Notes: generated by a model not told the origin, from the letters alone. A stretch of 21,327 nucleotides of DNA from Tricholomella constricta (GCA_013368375.1 JAACJP010000097.1:1-21327), one strand, 5' to 3'; numbered from the stretch's first letter, positions 1-10,751 are shown. Made by a program: numbers and translations.

Positions 1-1143
1 GAAAATACGGGCTGTAATTCACTGGGGGAGTAGGTAATACATGGGTATGTTTTTATACTATACGACCGACTCGCCTCGCGCGAGCCGGCGAGCAGGTGTT
101 TTACTGGTTTATTGGGAGAAGCGCCGCCAAGCTTGGTACCGCGCGACGCTTTTTAGAGAGTGTGGCGCTCTTTGGCTCGGCAAAGGGGCTTTTGATCGGC
201 TCGAGGCGTCGGGTCGGATGTATGATCGGTGGTGGCTTTGCGATCGGTAGTGGCTCTTGGGTGCGGAACTCCGTGGTACGGCCGGATCCTTCCTGCGACT
301 GGCTGGGCAACGGCGTTTCCTAGGATCATTTCAAATCGGGTTTGGTTGTCGCCGGGTTGAGACCTTGGCATAACGTGCGCGGTCGTTGACAGGTTATACG
401 GCGTTCCGTGCTCCGTGCGCCCAGAGAGGAGAACTGGCGTTTCAAGTTACTTTGTTTCTTGGTCGGTGCGTCGGTCGTTTGGTCGTATTGTCGGTCGGTC
501 GGTCGTATTGTCAGTCGGTCGGTTTAGCGCTTTGGTCGCATTTGGGACCGTGTTCGTCGTGGCGCAACGGTAGATATCCGTAGAATGGGTTGGTTCAGTG
601 TACAGCGCTGGACGGTGCTCATCAACGCATCTCCCCAAGGAGCGTGGAAAATGGCTCAGGGCCAAATCGGCTGGCAAAGAGGGTGCGCATAACTGCCATG
701 AGCCGTTTATCAATTGCCACGCGAGCCGTTGAGATATGCTTACAAGAAATCAGCAAGCAGAAAATATATACCAGCTGAAATACTTACCAGGAAATGACTC
801 TTGAATATGACGTGGGAGTTGAGCAAGAATTTCCTGGCTAGTCCCCTGATATGACGCTCCGCACCCCGGGTTTGAAACTCGATCCTTATTGCAATTTAAT
901 CGCCCAGTCAAGCAGAAGTAATCGTTATGCATGTCACGAACTCGTCGAGCAATTGGATCACTGTTCCATCCTAGTATCAGGTCATGATTAGTTCGTAAAT
1001 TTAATTGTCATCATCGTGAGTACATACCATCTCGAGTAAGATGTCCAAAGCATTTCGGGCACCGGAGGCAGTCTGGTCGTCCAGGAAGAAATTCGGGAAG
1101 CCATACAAAAATAGGAAGATGATATAGGTCTGTCGGTGAGTAA
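1..1143. other. Gene-poor left flank with GGTCG-rich low-complexity DNA
   Basis: I see no convincing gene here; the short open frames look like chance. The stretch from about 455 to 525 is a degenerate GGTCG run. It includes a 20-bp direct duplication at 481-500 and 501-520 with one mismatch. The segment at 190-250 carries similar GATCGGT words. Weak tRNA promoter-like boxes at 556-602 do not fold into a tRNA. The right part probably lies just outside the Helitron 3' end. Confidence 0.5.
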
Positions 1144-1212
1144 CCAGAACAACTTGGGTCCGTGGGCCGTTAAACGGCAGATCCGAGTTCTAAAGGCTCT
1201 CAAGATCAGCCA

Positions 1213-2214
1213 TCACAATTGCAGATCTCGACGGCCATATACAACCATGATTGGGATACGCGTGTCTAAGACATGTAAGTCAACATCCGCAAACCGACCC
1301 TCGTAAATCATCAACCCACTCGCAACCATACCGTCGTGCTTCCATACGGAGCCCGCAGGCGAAAACACTCGACAGGTAAAGTGATATTCGCCGTGATAGA
1401 CAATACCCACCAGCCAATACTCAACGTTGCGTTCGCCATCCTGCGATTCAATAGGCACAGACAGGTTCAAACTGATATGAGGGCTCCCCCTTACTACGTC
1501 AAATGCCAAAAGAGGTGGCCCATCTAAAAACGTATGTACTCTAGTGAGCCACCTCTGACATACTCGACACTTAGAGGCAGATTGGACATGAAAACGGCGA
1601 ACATAGCTTTGAAGGGTAATATTTGCCCTGGCAGGTAGGACAGGAATCAGCGCACTTGACAGCGAGACACGTTGAGAGTTACCATTATTACAGGCTCTTA
1701 AGCACACCTTCGTGGAAGTCATCACAGGCTCAGAAGTTTTCAGGAGATGGTCAAATATAGCATGAACACTTGTGTACTGCCCCAAGGAAAGGATGTTCTT
1801 GAGAGCGAGAATAATTCACGGCGTAAGTTGTCTCGGACACTCTCCAAACCAGCCTCATTGAGAGCTGCATATTCTGTAAAGCCTGCCGTCAGGAGCCCGA
1901 GACTTCCCGGATTTAAGTCCTTCAGCGCCGCAGTCTGCACCAAGGGATTCCGTCTCCATACATTGTGCAGTATTGCTACGGTTGCATCATACGCACAGCT
2001 ATTCTCTCTCCACGGAGTACCCAACGGTGTATCTGCTGCTCTCTCCTGTTGTTGACCATGCACGTTTGCATTGAGCGTAAGTTTGACTTTCTTCTGACTT
2101 GGCATTTCATCAGACGCAGAATCAGTCCCTGATAAGTCTCGTTTAGGTTGGCGACTATCGGCGACATGGGTGCCAGGAACTGTGCCTCTTGCAGGGACAT
2201 AGTTGTTTTTTTGG
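1213..2214 (-). pseudogene. Frameshifted C-terminal USP-like cysteine peptidase region of the Helitron protein
   Basis: Direct continuation of the RepHel protein in other frames. The helicase frame hits a stop at 2155, but the frame one base over reads on through a linker into a peptidase. The switch lies at a run of seven T (A on the coding strand) at 2206-2212; six would keep the frame. A second break sits at the run of four C (G on the coding strand) at 1780-1783; five would keep the frame. The joined region has the thiol motif ENSCAYDA (Cys at 1997-1995), cysteine pairs CLRAC and CRVC like the finger of ubiquitin-specific proteases, and EYHFTCRV with a candidate catalytic His near 1383-1381, then VWKHDG. 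Related domains end many fungal Helitron proteins, as I recall. Each break could be real decay or a homopolymer sequencing error. Catalytic residues seem preserved. Confidence 0.78.
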
Positions 2215-5200
2215 CTGCAGAGCAGCTTTCTCGCTCGCCTTTGTCAATACCATCCAATCTACATCCTCAAGAACCCAGGGAAGAAAGGGACGTGCATCGT
2301 CCCAGCGAATCGCAGCAGCAACAGTCAACGGCATATAGTCCAAGCCTTTACAAGCTCGGAAAGAGTCTATCAGTGTATTTCTTCTGCCTGCATCATGCAT
2401 CCCTTTTGGGAGCTTACCAACATACCGTAGGCTGGTTATGTCATCAAGCAGCTCTAACTCACGGAACTCCTGTCGCAGGGCTCCAGAAGCTCCTCCTGTT
2501 ATAATGTTCTGGGAAAAGCCCTGCAGCGTTATTGTGCCCTTAGCGCAAATTCCTCTTGACAGAGATGTGTACATCGCATGATGGGAGGCACAGTTACTGA
2601 TATGGACCACATTCCATTCCCTTGTCTTGCCCTGTGATGCATACTCTGTCATGGAGAAATTCGGCAGCACTTCTACTTGTGTCCGGGACACATTTAGCGA
2701 GGAGTCATCTGGCAGCACGCAGACAGTGCCCACCGTAGTTTTAGTAAGTGGAACCACGTTCTCCGGTAATGCAGGCAATTGAACTTTCTTTGGCGGATCT
2801 TTCAAGCGTACGAAGAGAGTATCAAGTATCCTCTGTCCTCTCGCTCCCTGTGCAGACTGCCACGAGTGAACATATCCCTCTTGGCCACGTGTGATACATA
2901 GCTCTGTCGCAGAGTTTAGGCGAATCATGACGGGCATACCGATGCACAAGGACAACTTGCCAGGAATTATATTTGAATTCGAGCTGTGAGGAGCATCCCA
3001 CAGGTCCTTCTGTACCTTTACGGATACTTGCTGTTTTTTGACTTTAGTCTTATTTCCGGCCGCCTTCCTTTTTGCCCTTTCTTCTACAGCTTCAGGAGGT
3101 GTCACAAGATCTTCCGAGAAAAAATCTGTCAATGTTTGGTTGGTCTCCGCCGCAAATCTCTTAGAGCCAACCATGTTAATTGCGTCTTTATCAGCATTGA
3201 AAGACGTAATTATAGAGACATTCCGAAATTGCTTTTCAGTAACAGACTGACGGCCAAGTGAGTCACTTGACTGCAAGGAACGTAGGAACACCAGATCACC
3301 AGGGGTACATACTTTGTACCGCATGTTTTCCAATGCGGTGCATAATTTTCTGTCGTCAACAGAGTTGTGCGTCTGACGCATGTTTTTACGCAAGATAACT
3401 ACAACAGTCACTTGGTGCCAAAGGGCCTTACCGATCGCGGCCTGCTGATGGATCAATTTATTTCCTTTTGTACCTACTTTCCGGCTATATAGTGAGATAT
3501 CTTCGCCACCCATTACCGGAGGAAGCTGCGCAAAATCCCCCGCAAATATCATATTCATGCCTCCAAACGGTATTTCTGGATTTCCTAGCACCTGCGCAAG
3601 TCTAGCACTAATCTGATAGAGGTTATTACAAGATAACATTGACACTTCGTCAAAAAACACATAATCTACTCCGGTCAGCCGTGACTTCACCTGTGAAAGC
3701 TGATTCTTGGTCTGTTCATACATATCCGAAATTCCAAACATGTAATGGTAGGTCGACCCTCCCAATAATGCAGCTGCTGTACCAGTTGGGGCAACCACCA
3801 CAAAGCGGTGGGTCTCGCCTCTTGCCTCGAAGAACTTGATCAAAGCTTGCAATACCTGTGATTTTCCCGTACCCCCCATTCCAGCAATGTACATTTTTAA
3901 AGGTTCAGCATATAGATTCACTGCATGGTTTGCCACGATTGAGTATGCTCTATGTTGTTCCTTGTTTAGCTGAAAGTCTAAGGCGATACGGCTGATGGTC
4001 TTCTTCCACTTCCCAGTCTGGCATTTTTTCTCTAAGTAAGATCGATCAACCACTTCAACAACATTTGGATCTGCACCTTTCCAGAATATAGGTGGTTTGT
4101 CAGCTGGTATGTTCTTTGTTCTTTTATCTAAAATCGCGGCCCTCGCTGACACCACAGACGCTTTCCACTTTGTTCCAGGCTGATCAAGGCTTGGTGGCTC
4201 CGGCGTGAGGTCAGTATCCTCAGGAAGCAAATCAGCCTGCGGCTTGCCCCAATTAGCGCTGTTCACAATGTTAACCATATCCCGCATTATGGCATCTCTC
4301 CTGAGATATCGCTTTCCAACATTTTCTGAGATGCCAAGAGATTCATCATCCACAACGGCACCCTCGTCATAGGTGTAATCGTCAATCTGCTGGTCTTGCT
4401 GCGAGTCAGCGATGAAAGATTGGTCTAAGTTCATCCAGCTCGGAAGGTGAGCAGTGTTATTACCCTTCTTTAGTTGGGCATGGAAGTCATCCTGAGCATC
4501 CATGCACTCATATTGAATGTTAAAATTTTTCATGTATGTCTGATGTCTGAGGGAAAAATTGGCTGCTAGAAACGCCTCCTCCCAGGAACCGTGATTGCCC
4601 CTCAAATCAAGGCCAGATCTCCATGGCTTAAACAAGGTGAGCATGGTAGTGCAGTAATATTCACGATCACCTCTGTCATGGCGGGGTAATGCCTGACCAA
4701 CTAAATTAGGCACAGATCTACGCTCTGGATACACGCATAAAATGTTATGCGTGGATGCTAAGGGATGGCCATCCTCAAAACGATGAACAGTGTATTCACC
4801 ATGCCGTTTCTTGATGCCTGCACCACCGCCCTCAGGGAACGTCTGATGTTCTACTTCATGTACCGCTGCATCGTCAAGATCATCAGAAACGTCCTGATCA
4901 GTTGAGGTAGGCTCTGCCGGTTCTCCCTTGATTCGTGTACATTGAGAGATCCAGTCATACAGTGACATTGATTCAAGATCTGCAGAACGATAGATATAAT
5001 CATACACAGGTGAAAGACCGACGACACGTCCATTGCGCTGTATCAGCATAACCTTCTCTGGTAGGCGATTGCTGTTGCCTGTATCATCTGGCCAAGCTGA
5101 CAATACTTCAGAGACGTAACTCTGCCAGTAGAAGGTTTGAAATTTGTGACTTGTATAGTGATCAGGATTACCCAGAAGATACATGCATATCATCGGAGAA

Positions 5201-8200
5201 CCCATTTCCATCTTCACGCCCAAAAGATTAACAATTTTTGTCATGAGGGATCTCGCCTTCTCTTGGTGTGGCGCACTTCCACCCAAAATTTCAGTGTTTT
5301 TGTGAAAGATAGACCGCACCACATCAAAAATAACGTGAGTTTTCAAAGACGTTTTAGTAACATATTTTGTGACATAATACATCACACCCTTTATAGCTGT
5401 ACCTGAGCGCAGACTTGTCACGTCCGTATTACAGCGAAATAGGTATGTAAGCGGAGCAGAGACTGTATTAATCCACCCCTCAAGTTTTTTTATATTGAGG
5501 GACCCAGTAGCAGGATCAACCTCCGTCTGCTGAAAAAGTGGGCGGGGAAAACGACCCCGACACGTTCCCCGATCATTATCCAGGCATCCGGCATATTGCC
5601 TTTGCTTGTTCTGGGTTCCATCCTTGTTGATGTTTGACCTACACGTGTGGACATTTGACCTCAAAAGTATGTCATCAACAGTGAACATGAATCGAGACCA
5701 CCACGATTTTAGCTGCATACAACGATCACATGCTGTGCATCCATCAAGGCATATATCAGGAGGTGCTTCAGGTAATGTTTCTGTCGGCTTTTTATATCCT
5801 GGCGCTTCTTCTGCAGTGGCTACAGCCCCGCGCACTTCATCCATTGTGCCGGTACAGAATTCTCCTTGATGAGCAGCCTCTAGATATTGCACAAGTGAGC
5901 GTTGGAATGGGGAGGTGGGGTCCATAATTGCTTGACGAGCTTCATCTGGAGTCAAGCCATTCCTGATCCACAGCAAAAGATGCAGATGTAGTGTCAGCCG
6001 CCCCTGCTGTTCAACTGTCCCATAGTACGCTGCCGTGTCACCATACAATCCTGAATGATCTGAGCTAAAACCCAGAACATGCTCAATGAATTGCTTTACC
6101 ATGAAGTCAAAGAACCGCGCTGCTGCCACTGGATTTTTGGAAATGAGTCGGAAGCGTTCGTCGCTCGATCTGATAATGTCAGGTTCAAACTTTTCCTTGG
6201 AATCAGCGAAGTAAAGGCATATAGGATTACATATGTCAGCAGGCGACAAAGTTATATACCATGATGGTGCGCCTTGGTTAGCCACTAGAGACCATATCTC
6301 ATTTCTCATATATTTCTTACTTGTGACAGACCCATCAACCTTGCCGCCAATGTGATCCAGGTCTCTAATAATCTGAAAGCAATTCTTCTCATCTTGTGTC
6401 ACTGGTTTTACTACTTCGCCTTGCGCCATCCTCTTAGAAATATCCGCAAGGACATCCTGATTGACATTCAGAAGACGCTCTGTGATATCGTGGAATTTAG
6501 TCTTATCTGCTAACAAATAGCCCCCTGTGTTACTGGCCTTTATTTGGCGATGGCTGAAGGCTGCAAATGGGAACGCAACGTCATTCTGAAACCTTTTATC
6601 GTGATACATCAAGAGGTGTTTCTTATGCGCATCGTCAGAACGGCCTGTAGATCCTATACCACCCAAGCCGTAAGGAAATAGCCAAGGAAACATCTGGGGG
6701 TAAAGTTCCGGGTTTTTATAAATAGACTCTGGGGTACCCATGTGGCCCACCCGAAGTGCCCTACCTCCAGAATTCCAATGATTCATGGCTATCCCCTTCA
6801 ACTTCTCAACTGACTCCGTTCCCATTTGGTCACCGGTCAGACCATGGACAATAAATGGACACTCGCCCACATCTATGCCTTCTTCATCACCGTTATCATG
6901 AACACTGATGCCCTCGGGAACCTTAGTCATAAGGCTCTCCTTGTATATGACAGAAACGAGCGGCATATCCTCCGGATATTTGGATAGGTTCTCGTCAGAA
7001 ATACCCACATCAGCATAGTCTGAGTGGTTGAGGACGAGCCATTCAAGAGCTTCCCTCACAGCAGCGCGTCTGACTAGGACTGGAGTACGTTTGAATTCTT
7101 CAGTAGTAGGTACGACAGGACCGGTGAATAAGATAGCCAGAACATCATCCAAGTCTTCAACAGGTGGTGGTAGAAAGTCGTACAATTTTGGGACCGGTGA
7201 TTCAAAGGCTACAAGGTGTGCCCTCATCGTATGGCGACCAGAGGAGGCTACACGGACAAAATTACAGTTGTGGCGTACCCGAGCAATCAAGAGTTTCTCC
7301 ATGAAATTAAGACTTGACAGCGCCTTTGGAACATCGCCCAGCCAAAAGCCATTTGCAAGTGCAAAGGAAGGTACATTGCCTTTTCTGATACACGCCCTAC
7401 AAGTGAAGCAAACTCTATCACAAGAGGAATCCAACACTGGACCTTTTCGCTCCCTTATTGGTTCTGATGCAGATTTTCTTTCAACTCTCGTTACGCCTGG
7501 TGTCTCCAGAACATGAAGCATGCGTTTGATATTTTTGAGAGGGCTCAGCATACGAACAGGAACCAACTGACCGCATACAGCGCAGCCTCCCTCCTCTAAC
7601 ACCTCAGGCGAAGAAGCTGCGCAGAAATCTTTAACAATTTTGTAAGAAATTTCAGGCGTCAATGGAGGGGGAGGAAAGGGTATATTGTCATCAGGAGGGC
7701 ACACTGGGACACCGGCGCTGGCAGACTCTTTTGCTTGTGATATAGCTGCCCTCTTATTTTTTTCAGCCCTCTTATTTTTTTCAGCAATTTTAGCTTTGAG
7801 ATTATGGGATGGCTTCAGAATTAAAACGCTTGAGTAGATATTGCATGCAATACAACTGTGGCCGTTTAGCGCCGAAAGCATGTCCTCTCGATAGGGCCGC
7901 TTTGGCAGAGATATAGAGTGAATCCTTGCGACCCATTTCATATTGGCAATTGATGCACGTTGCACAAGTAGTTGGAGAGGGACATTTGCGTGTACAAATC
8001 CTTCCGTAGGTGGGTACTGTAAAAGACCGCGACTATCAACATGATCGACAAATTTCAAGGTATAATCATCTGGTGAACCGTTGAAGTCGCTGGTCATGAA
8101 CGGATCAATCTCTTCAAAGGTGAAACCACGCGGATTTTTGGCCAAACATACCCCTCCCCCTACAGGCAAAGTAGAAGCTAATGGTATGGATGGAGAGGTG

Positions 8201-8277
8201 GTACGCCGCCGGTACATATTGCAAGAGAAACGAAATTTTACAAAAGAAAATGTGGTTACATTGGTAGGTAGTTGCAT
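2155..8277 (-). CDS. Helitron Rep-helicase protein (RepHel)
   Basis: Single open frame for the rolling-circle replication initiator and helicase of a Helitron. The frame is open from 8919, but the first plausible Met is at 8277 (or 8097); protein-like sequence starts there. Residue numbers below count from 8919. A DUF6570-like region with CAVCGQL and CFTCRAC cysteine pairs precedes the Helitron-like N domain. The HUH motif is HLHLLLW (H978, H980). The Rep tyrosines are in YVTKYVTK (Y1182, Y1186). The helicase has Walker A GMGGTGKS (K1686), Walker B FFDEVSM (D1757-E1758), then GDFAQLPPV, LRKNMRQ and a C-terminal YASQGKT...TSLSRG motif, as in PIF1/RecD2 (superfamily 1B) helicases. All core motifs look intact. 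The linker holds a perfect 18-bp tandem duplication (7749-7784) coding AEKNKR twice. The frame ends early because of a frameshift near 2206-2212. Confidence 0.93.
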   Translation of the reverse strand: MQLPTNVTTFSFVKFRFSCNMYRRRTTSPSIPLASTLPVGGGVCLAKNPRGFTFEEIDPFMTSDFNGSPDDYTLKFVDHVDSRGLLQYPPTEGFVHANVPLQLLVQRASIANMKWVARIHSISLPKRPYREDMLSALNGHSCIACNIYSSVLILKPSHNLKAKIAEKNKRAEKNKRAAISQAKESASAGVPVCPPDDNIPFPPPPLTPEISYKIVKDFCAASSPEVLEEGGCAVCGQLVPVRMLSPLKNIKRMLHVLETPGVTRVERKSASEPIRERKGPVLDSSCDRVCFTCRACIRKGNVPSFALANGFWLGDVPKALSSLNFMEKLLIARVRHNCNFVRVASSGRHTMRAHLVAFESPVPKLYDFLPPPVEDLDDVLAILFTGPVVPTTEEFKRTPVLVRRAAVREALEWLVLNHSDYADVGISDENLSKYPEDMPLVSVIYKESLMTKVPEGISVHDNGDEEGIDVGECPFIVHGLTGDQMGTESVEKLKGIAMNHWNSGGRALRVGHMGTPESIYKNPELYPQMFPWLFPYGLGGIGSTGRSDDAHKKHLLMYHDKRFQNDVAFPFAAFSHRQIKASNTGGYLLADKTKFHDITERLLNVNQDVLADISKRMAQGEVVKPVTQDEKNCFQIIRDLDHIGGKVDGSVTSKKYMRNEIWSLVANQGAPSWYITLSPADICNPICLYFADSKEKFEPDIIRSSDERFRLISKNPVAAARFFDFMVKQFIEHVLGFSSDHSGLYGDTAAYYGTVEQQGRLTLHLHLLLWIRNGLTPDEARQAIMDPTSPFQRSLVQYLEAAHQGEFCTGTMDEVRGAVATAEEAPGYKKPTETLPEAPPDICLDGCTACDRCMQLKSWWSRFMFTVDDILLRSNVHTCRSNINKDGTQNKQRQYAGCLDNDRGTCRGRFPRPLFQQTEVDPATGSLNIKKLEGWINTVSAPLTYLFRCNTDVTSLRSGTAIKGVMYYVTKYVTKTSLKTHVIFDVVRSIFHKNTEILGGSAPHQEKARSLMTKIVNLLGVKMEMGSPMICMYLLGNPDHYTSHKFQTFYWQSYVSEVLSAWPDDTGNSNRLPEKVMLIQRNGRVVGLSPVYDYIYRSADLESMSLYDWISQCTRIKGEPAEPTSTDQDVSDDLDDAAVHEVEHQTFPEGGGAGIKKRHGEYTVHRFEDGHPLASTHNILCVYPERRSVPNLVGQALPRHDRGDREYYCTTMLTLFKPWRSGLDLRGNHGSWEEAFLAANFSLRHQTYMKNFNIQYECMDAQDDFHAQLKKGNNTAHLPSWMNLDQSFIADSQQDQQIDDYTYDEGAVVDDESLGISENVGKRYLRRDAIMRDMVNIVNSANWGKPQADLLPEDTDLTPEPPSLDQPGTKWKASVVSARAAILDKRTKNIPADKPPIFWKGADPNVVEVVDRSYLEKKCQTGKWKKTISRIALDFQLNKEQHRAYSIVANHAVNLYAEPLKMYIAGMGGTGKSQVLQALIKFFEARGETHRFVVVAPTGTAAALLGGSTYHYMFGISDMYEQTKNQLSQVKSRLTGVDYVFFDEVSMLSCNNLYQISARLAQVLGNPEIPFGGMNMIFAGDFAQLPPVMGGEDISLYSRKVGTKGNKLIHQQAAIGKALWHQVTVVVILRKNMRQTHNSVDDRKLCTALENMRYKVCTPGDLVFLRSLQSSDSLGRQSVTEKQFRNVSIITSFNADKDAINMVGSKRFAAETNQTLTDFFSEDLVTPPEAVEERAKRKAAGNKTKVKKQQVSVKVQKDLWDAPHSSNSNIIPGKLSLCIGMPVMIRLNSATELCITRGQEGYVHSWQSAQGARGQRILDTLFVRLKDPPKKVQLPALPENVVPLTKTTVGTVCVLPDDSSLNVSRTQVEVLPNFSMTEYASQGKTREWNVVHISNCASHHAMYTSLSRGICAKGTITLQGFSQNIITGGASGALRQEFRELELLDDITSLRYVGKLPKGMHDAGRRNTLIDSFRACKGLDYMPLTVAAAIRWDDARPFLPWVLEDVDWMVLTKASEKAALQPKKQLCPCKRHSSWHPCRR

Positions 8278-9326
8278 GGTTCTATAAGCCTTCGAAAACA
8301 AGCAGGAATAAAGGGAAAAACAATTCATAAATAACAATACAAAAGGCAGTTGTGCTTGACACGTACAAGGTGACCGATGCGAGCAGAAGGGACTGGCAAA
8401 AATGCTGTAGTCACCGCTTGCACGACTGACTCTTCTGTCTAAACCGGCTAGAAAATCGTGCTTGTAAAGAAATCCACGCTGCATGAGCCACCAAACGATA
8501 GAACAAGATCGACGAACATTGCTTCCTCGCAGGGAGGATGCAAAAACTGACCAGTTGAGGAGACTACGATGGTACCACGACAATGAACTAGAGTAATGAC
8601 TACGAGACCAGAGCTTGGCAGCATGATATAGACGAAGACGCTGTCGCAGTATGTTCTGAGCCAATATTAAAATATGGGGCCTTAAAAGCACTGAAAGTTC
8701 ATGTGATGGGACAGCTGACGTGCTCTCAGTGAAATGCGGGGCCAAAAAGCAGGACGTGGGTCGATATGATGTATATGTTAATGATATGCAAGAATGCATG
8801 GAGGGTACGTGGTAAGCTGAAAGCTTAGAGGCGGGGATAAGGCCTGTGTTACACCCAATGTGGGCAGGGCTGTCATAGTGGGACAACCCGATTGAAGAAC
8901 TGCGTGAGCAGCAGTGCAAGCTTGAATTACGGCGGGCTGGGATCTATAAAAAATAGCGTTTGAATAAGGCTTTAAGTAGACAAGTTCATAATACACACAC
9001 CTCGATAGGCGCAGGGAGGCTGAAAATCCCGTGAGGGAACCGGTGCACGGCAAGACTGCGCAATGAACTGTCAAATCTCACATACAACGTTATGATCATT
9101 AGAATGTACGTGGAAAGCCTCTTACTCTGATCCAGGCGAATAGACCACGGAAGTATGAGCAAACCAACGAGTGCAATAATCTCGAAGAAAAATGATATGC
9201 TGGAGCGACGGCGTTTTTGCATTGTGGGAGATGACAAGGGACGCGAAAAAAGAAGCCAGGCTTCAGAATCAACATTTTCCACGTGACAAAGTATATGGAA
9301 TCGTCTGCTGGAAGCCCACAACATCT
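8278..9326. other. Intergenic region between Helitron start and TET/JBP-like gene
   Basis: The Helitron frame stays open through 8278-8919, but its translation is compositionally odd and resembles nothing I know, so I treat it as upstream DNA. The open frame at 8986-9324 (minus) encodes a basic, hydrophobic peptide without recognisable features. The Helitron 5' end and promoter should be here, but I cannot place either. Confidence 0.45.
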
Positions 9327-10591
9327 CTAGACACGAAATCCTGGGATTCCATGTAGCGCTTCGAAGTCGGATTGCCTAACCCAACCTGATTCACCAAACC
9401 CGAGGAAATCCAACACATCCCTACGCAGGTAGTGCGCCACGCACACGCGCTCCCCACCACTCCAATCCATCATCTCATGCTTTAAAGTGTTACCGCAAAG
9501 GTTCACTACTGTGCAAGGGTCGTAGGACAGACGAAGCCGGATATCCGGGAAATCGAGGTAAGCTGTGCTGAATGGACCAACACTAGCGAGGGAGTCATAC
9601 CAACACCGGCTACTGCGATGGTCAACGTGAGATGGGGTGAGACGATTAGCTATTACAGATATGCCGCTAAAAACAGACGTCCATTGAGAAGCTATTTCTT
9701 GCGTCGCTGGGAGTGCACGGAGCCTGGATAGGGCAGCAGCAGCATCGTCATAGAGACGGGGATGGGTAAGAGCGAGAATGCTGTTAATAACAACCTCGGG
9801 AGCAGTGATTTGAGACAGCCATTCTCCGGCCAAAGAAAACTCTCGGAGATTCAGCGAGGGTTTCAAGGTGCAGCAGTTCGACTGTAACTCCCGTGGCATG
9901 AGTATTGAGACTCTACACGGTAAGACATACGCACTGAATGGCCTTGCGCGTACCAACCCGAGGATAAATTTACAGAGCCGGGCGTAACTGACGGGTCCAA
10001 GATAGGAGGGTAATATGCTGGCGCAACTCGCCAGCTAGTTGATGAGCCGTTACTGACACTCTTGTATAAGAGGTCGTTCAGAACTGACGATGCGTCGAAA
10101 AGCTGCTGCTATATTAATGGGCACTAAGCAGAATAACTAAAAAATCAAGAGCAACGTACCTGTAATCGCACAGGCAAAATATTCGGTAAATACCAAATTA
10201 CGATAATGCCCGTTGAGTCAACAACGGTAGCAGGTACGTCAATGTGACCAAGTTCACGGGGTGGAAACAAGGATGATCTCTTTGCACGTGGCGTGTCAGC
10301 ATAATTTTCGATACTCCATTCAAGATAAACTAGAACGTAAATCAGCCTCTCAAATCAGCAGGGCTCCTTGAATTGAGACTTACTTGGGTTAAGGAGCGCC
10401 TTTGTAACAACTTGGAGCACCCGATGCTCACAATCCTGGTACTCCGAACGACGCCTAGGTTTGTTTTTTGGAGCAGAGCCAGGTACCTTTTTCTGCCCTG
10501 CAGATGGATGGGGTTGTGTTTTATCAGGCGATGATAACATAGTGGAAAGGCGTTTGACAAAGCGCGCTCGCAATTGGTCCAAATTTTCCAT
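9327..10591 (-). CDS. TET/JBP-like 2-oxoglutarate/Fe(II) dioxygenase, four exons
   Basis: Likely oxidises 5-methyl-pyrimidines in DNA, the known activity of TET/JBP enzymes. Exons: 10591-10384, 10329-10160, 10108-9935 and 9881-9327, separated by introns of 54, 51 and 53 nt with donors GTAAGT, GTACGT and GTGCGT. All phases agree, giving 368 aa. The basic N-terminus (KPRRR) is followed by a family-typical LFPPRELGHIDVPATVVD region and by PPILDPSVTPGSVNLSSGWY. The catalytic part has SHVDHR (H269, D271 as the HxD iron ligands), CWYDSLASVGPF, LKHEMM (H319, distal ligand) and GGERVCVAHY (R329, likely 2-oxoglutarate contact). This matches mushroom proteins named 2OGFeDO JBP1/TET. In basidiomycetes such genes expand together with KDZ transposons; no KDZ transposase is visible here. 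The last intron could instead start at GTAGAG (35 nt). No lesion is seen. Confidence 0.83.
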
Positions 10592-10751
10592 GCTTGAGGA
10601 CTACTAAAGTAGCGGGAATTGGGCGCTCATGAAACAAACGTTCCCTCACGTGCTTCACGTGCAGATTTTACTCACCCCTAATCGTTGGAGTCTTCCGGCC
10701 TTTCATCTCTTTCCATGTCTCGATCTACCTTTCATTTGGTTCTACTCAATG

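Larger units (their letters stand above)
1144..8919 (-). mobile_element. Autonomous Helitron (boundaries uncertain)
   Basis: A rolling-circle transposon read right to left. The HUH/Y2 Rep plus PIF1-like helicase in one polypeptide defines Helitrons. The left boundary is tentative. Read on the minus strand, the palindrome GCCGTTTAACGGC (1178-1166) is followed 18 nt later by CTGG and then T (1147-1143), which fits the CTRR-then-T rule for a Helitron 3' end. It sits only about 35 nt past the last coding codon. The hairpin is a little farther from the end than usual. I could not place the 5' TC end, which should lie on the right beyond the protein start near 8277, so the right coordinate only marks the extent of the open frame. 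Confidence 0.6.

Noticed and set aside
556..602. tRNA-like A box (TGGCGCAACGGTAG) with a B-box-like GGTTCAGTG downstream
   Set aside because: The D-arm cannot pair, no anticodon arm or acceptor stem forms, and the B box is poor. At most a SINE relic, which I cannot support.
866..884. T-arm-like sequence GGGTTTGAAACTC
   Set aside because: The T stem pairs only in part and no matching acceptor stem exists at the right distance on either side.
2206..2212. Programmed -1 ribosomal frameshift at the A7 run in the Helitron gene
   Set aside because: The continuing frame is reached by removing one base (+1), not by slipping back one, and no downstream structure was evident. A homopolymer indel is simpler.
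7028..7516. 162-aa plus-strand open frame
   Set aside because: It lies antisense to the DUF6570-like part of the Helitron gene and has no features of its own.
8278..8919. N-terminal 214 residues of the Helitron open frame
   Set aside because: They are open by chance, Ser/Cys/His-rich and unlike Helitron proteins; the start near 8277 or 8097 is more likely.
8986..9324. Hydrophobic 112-aa minus-strand open frame after the TET/JBP-like stop
   Set aside because: No family resemblance, no splice logic linking it to a neighbour, and it overlaps other equally long frames.
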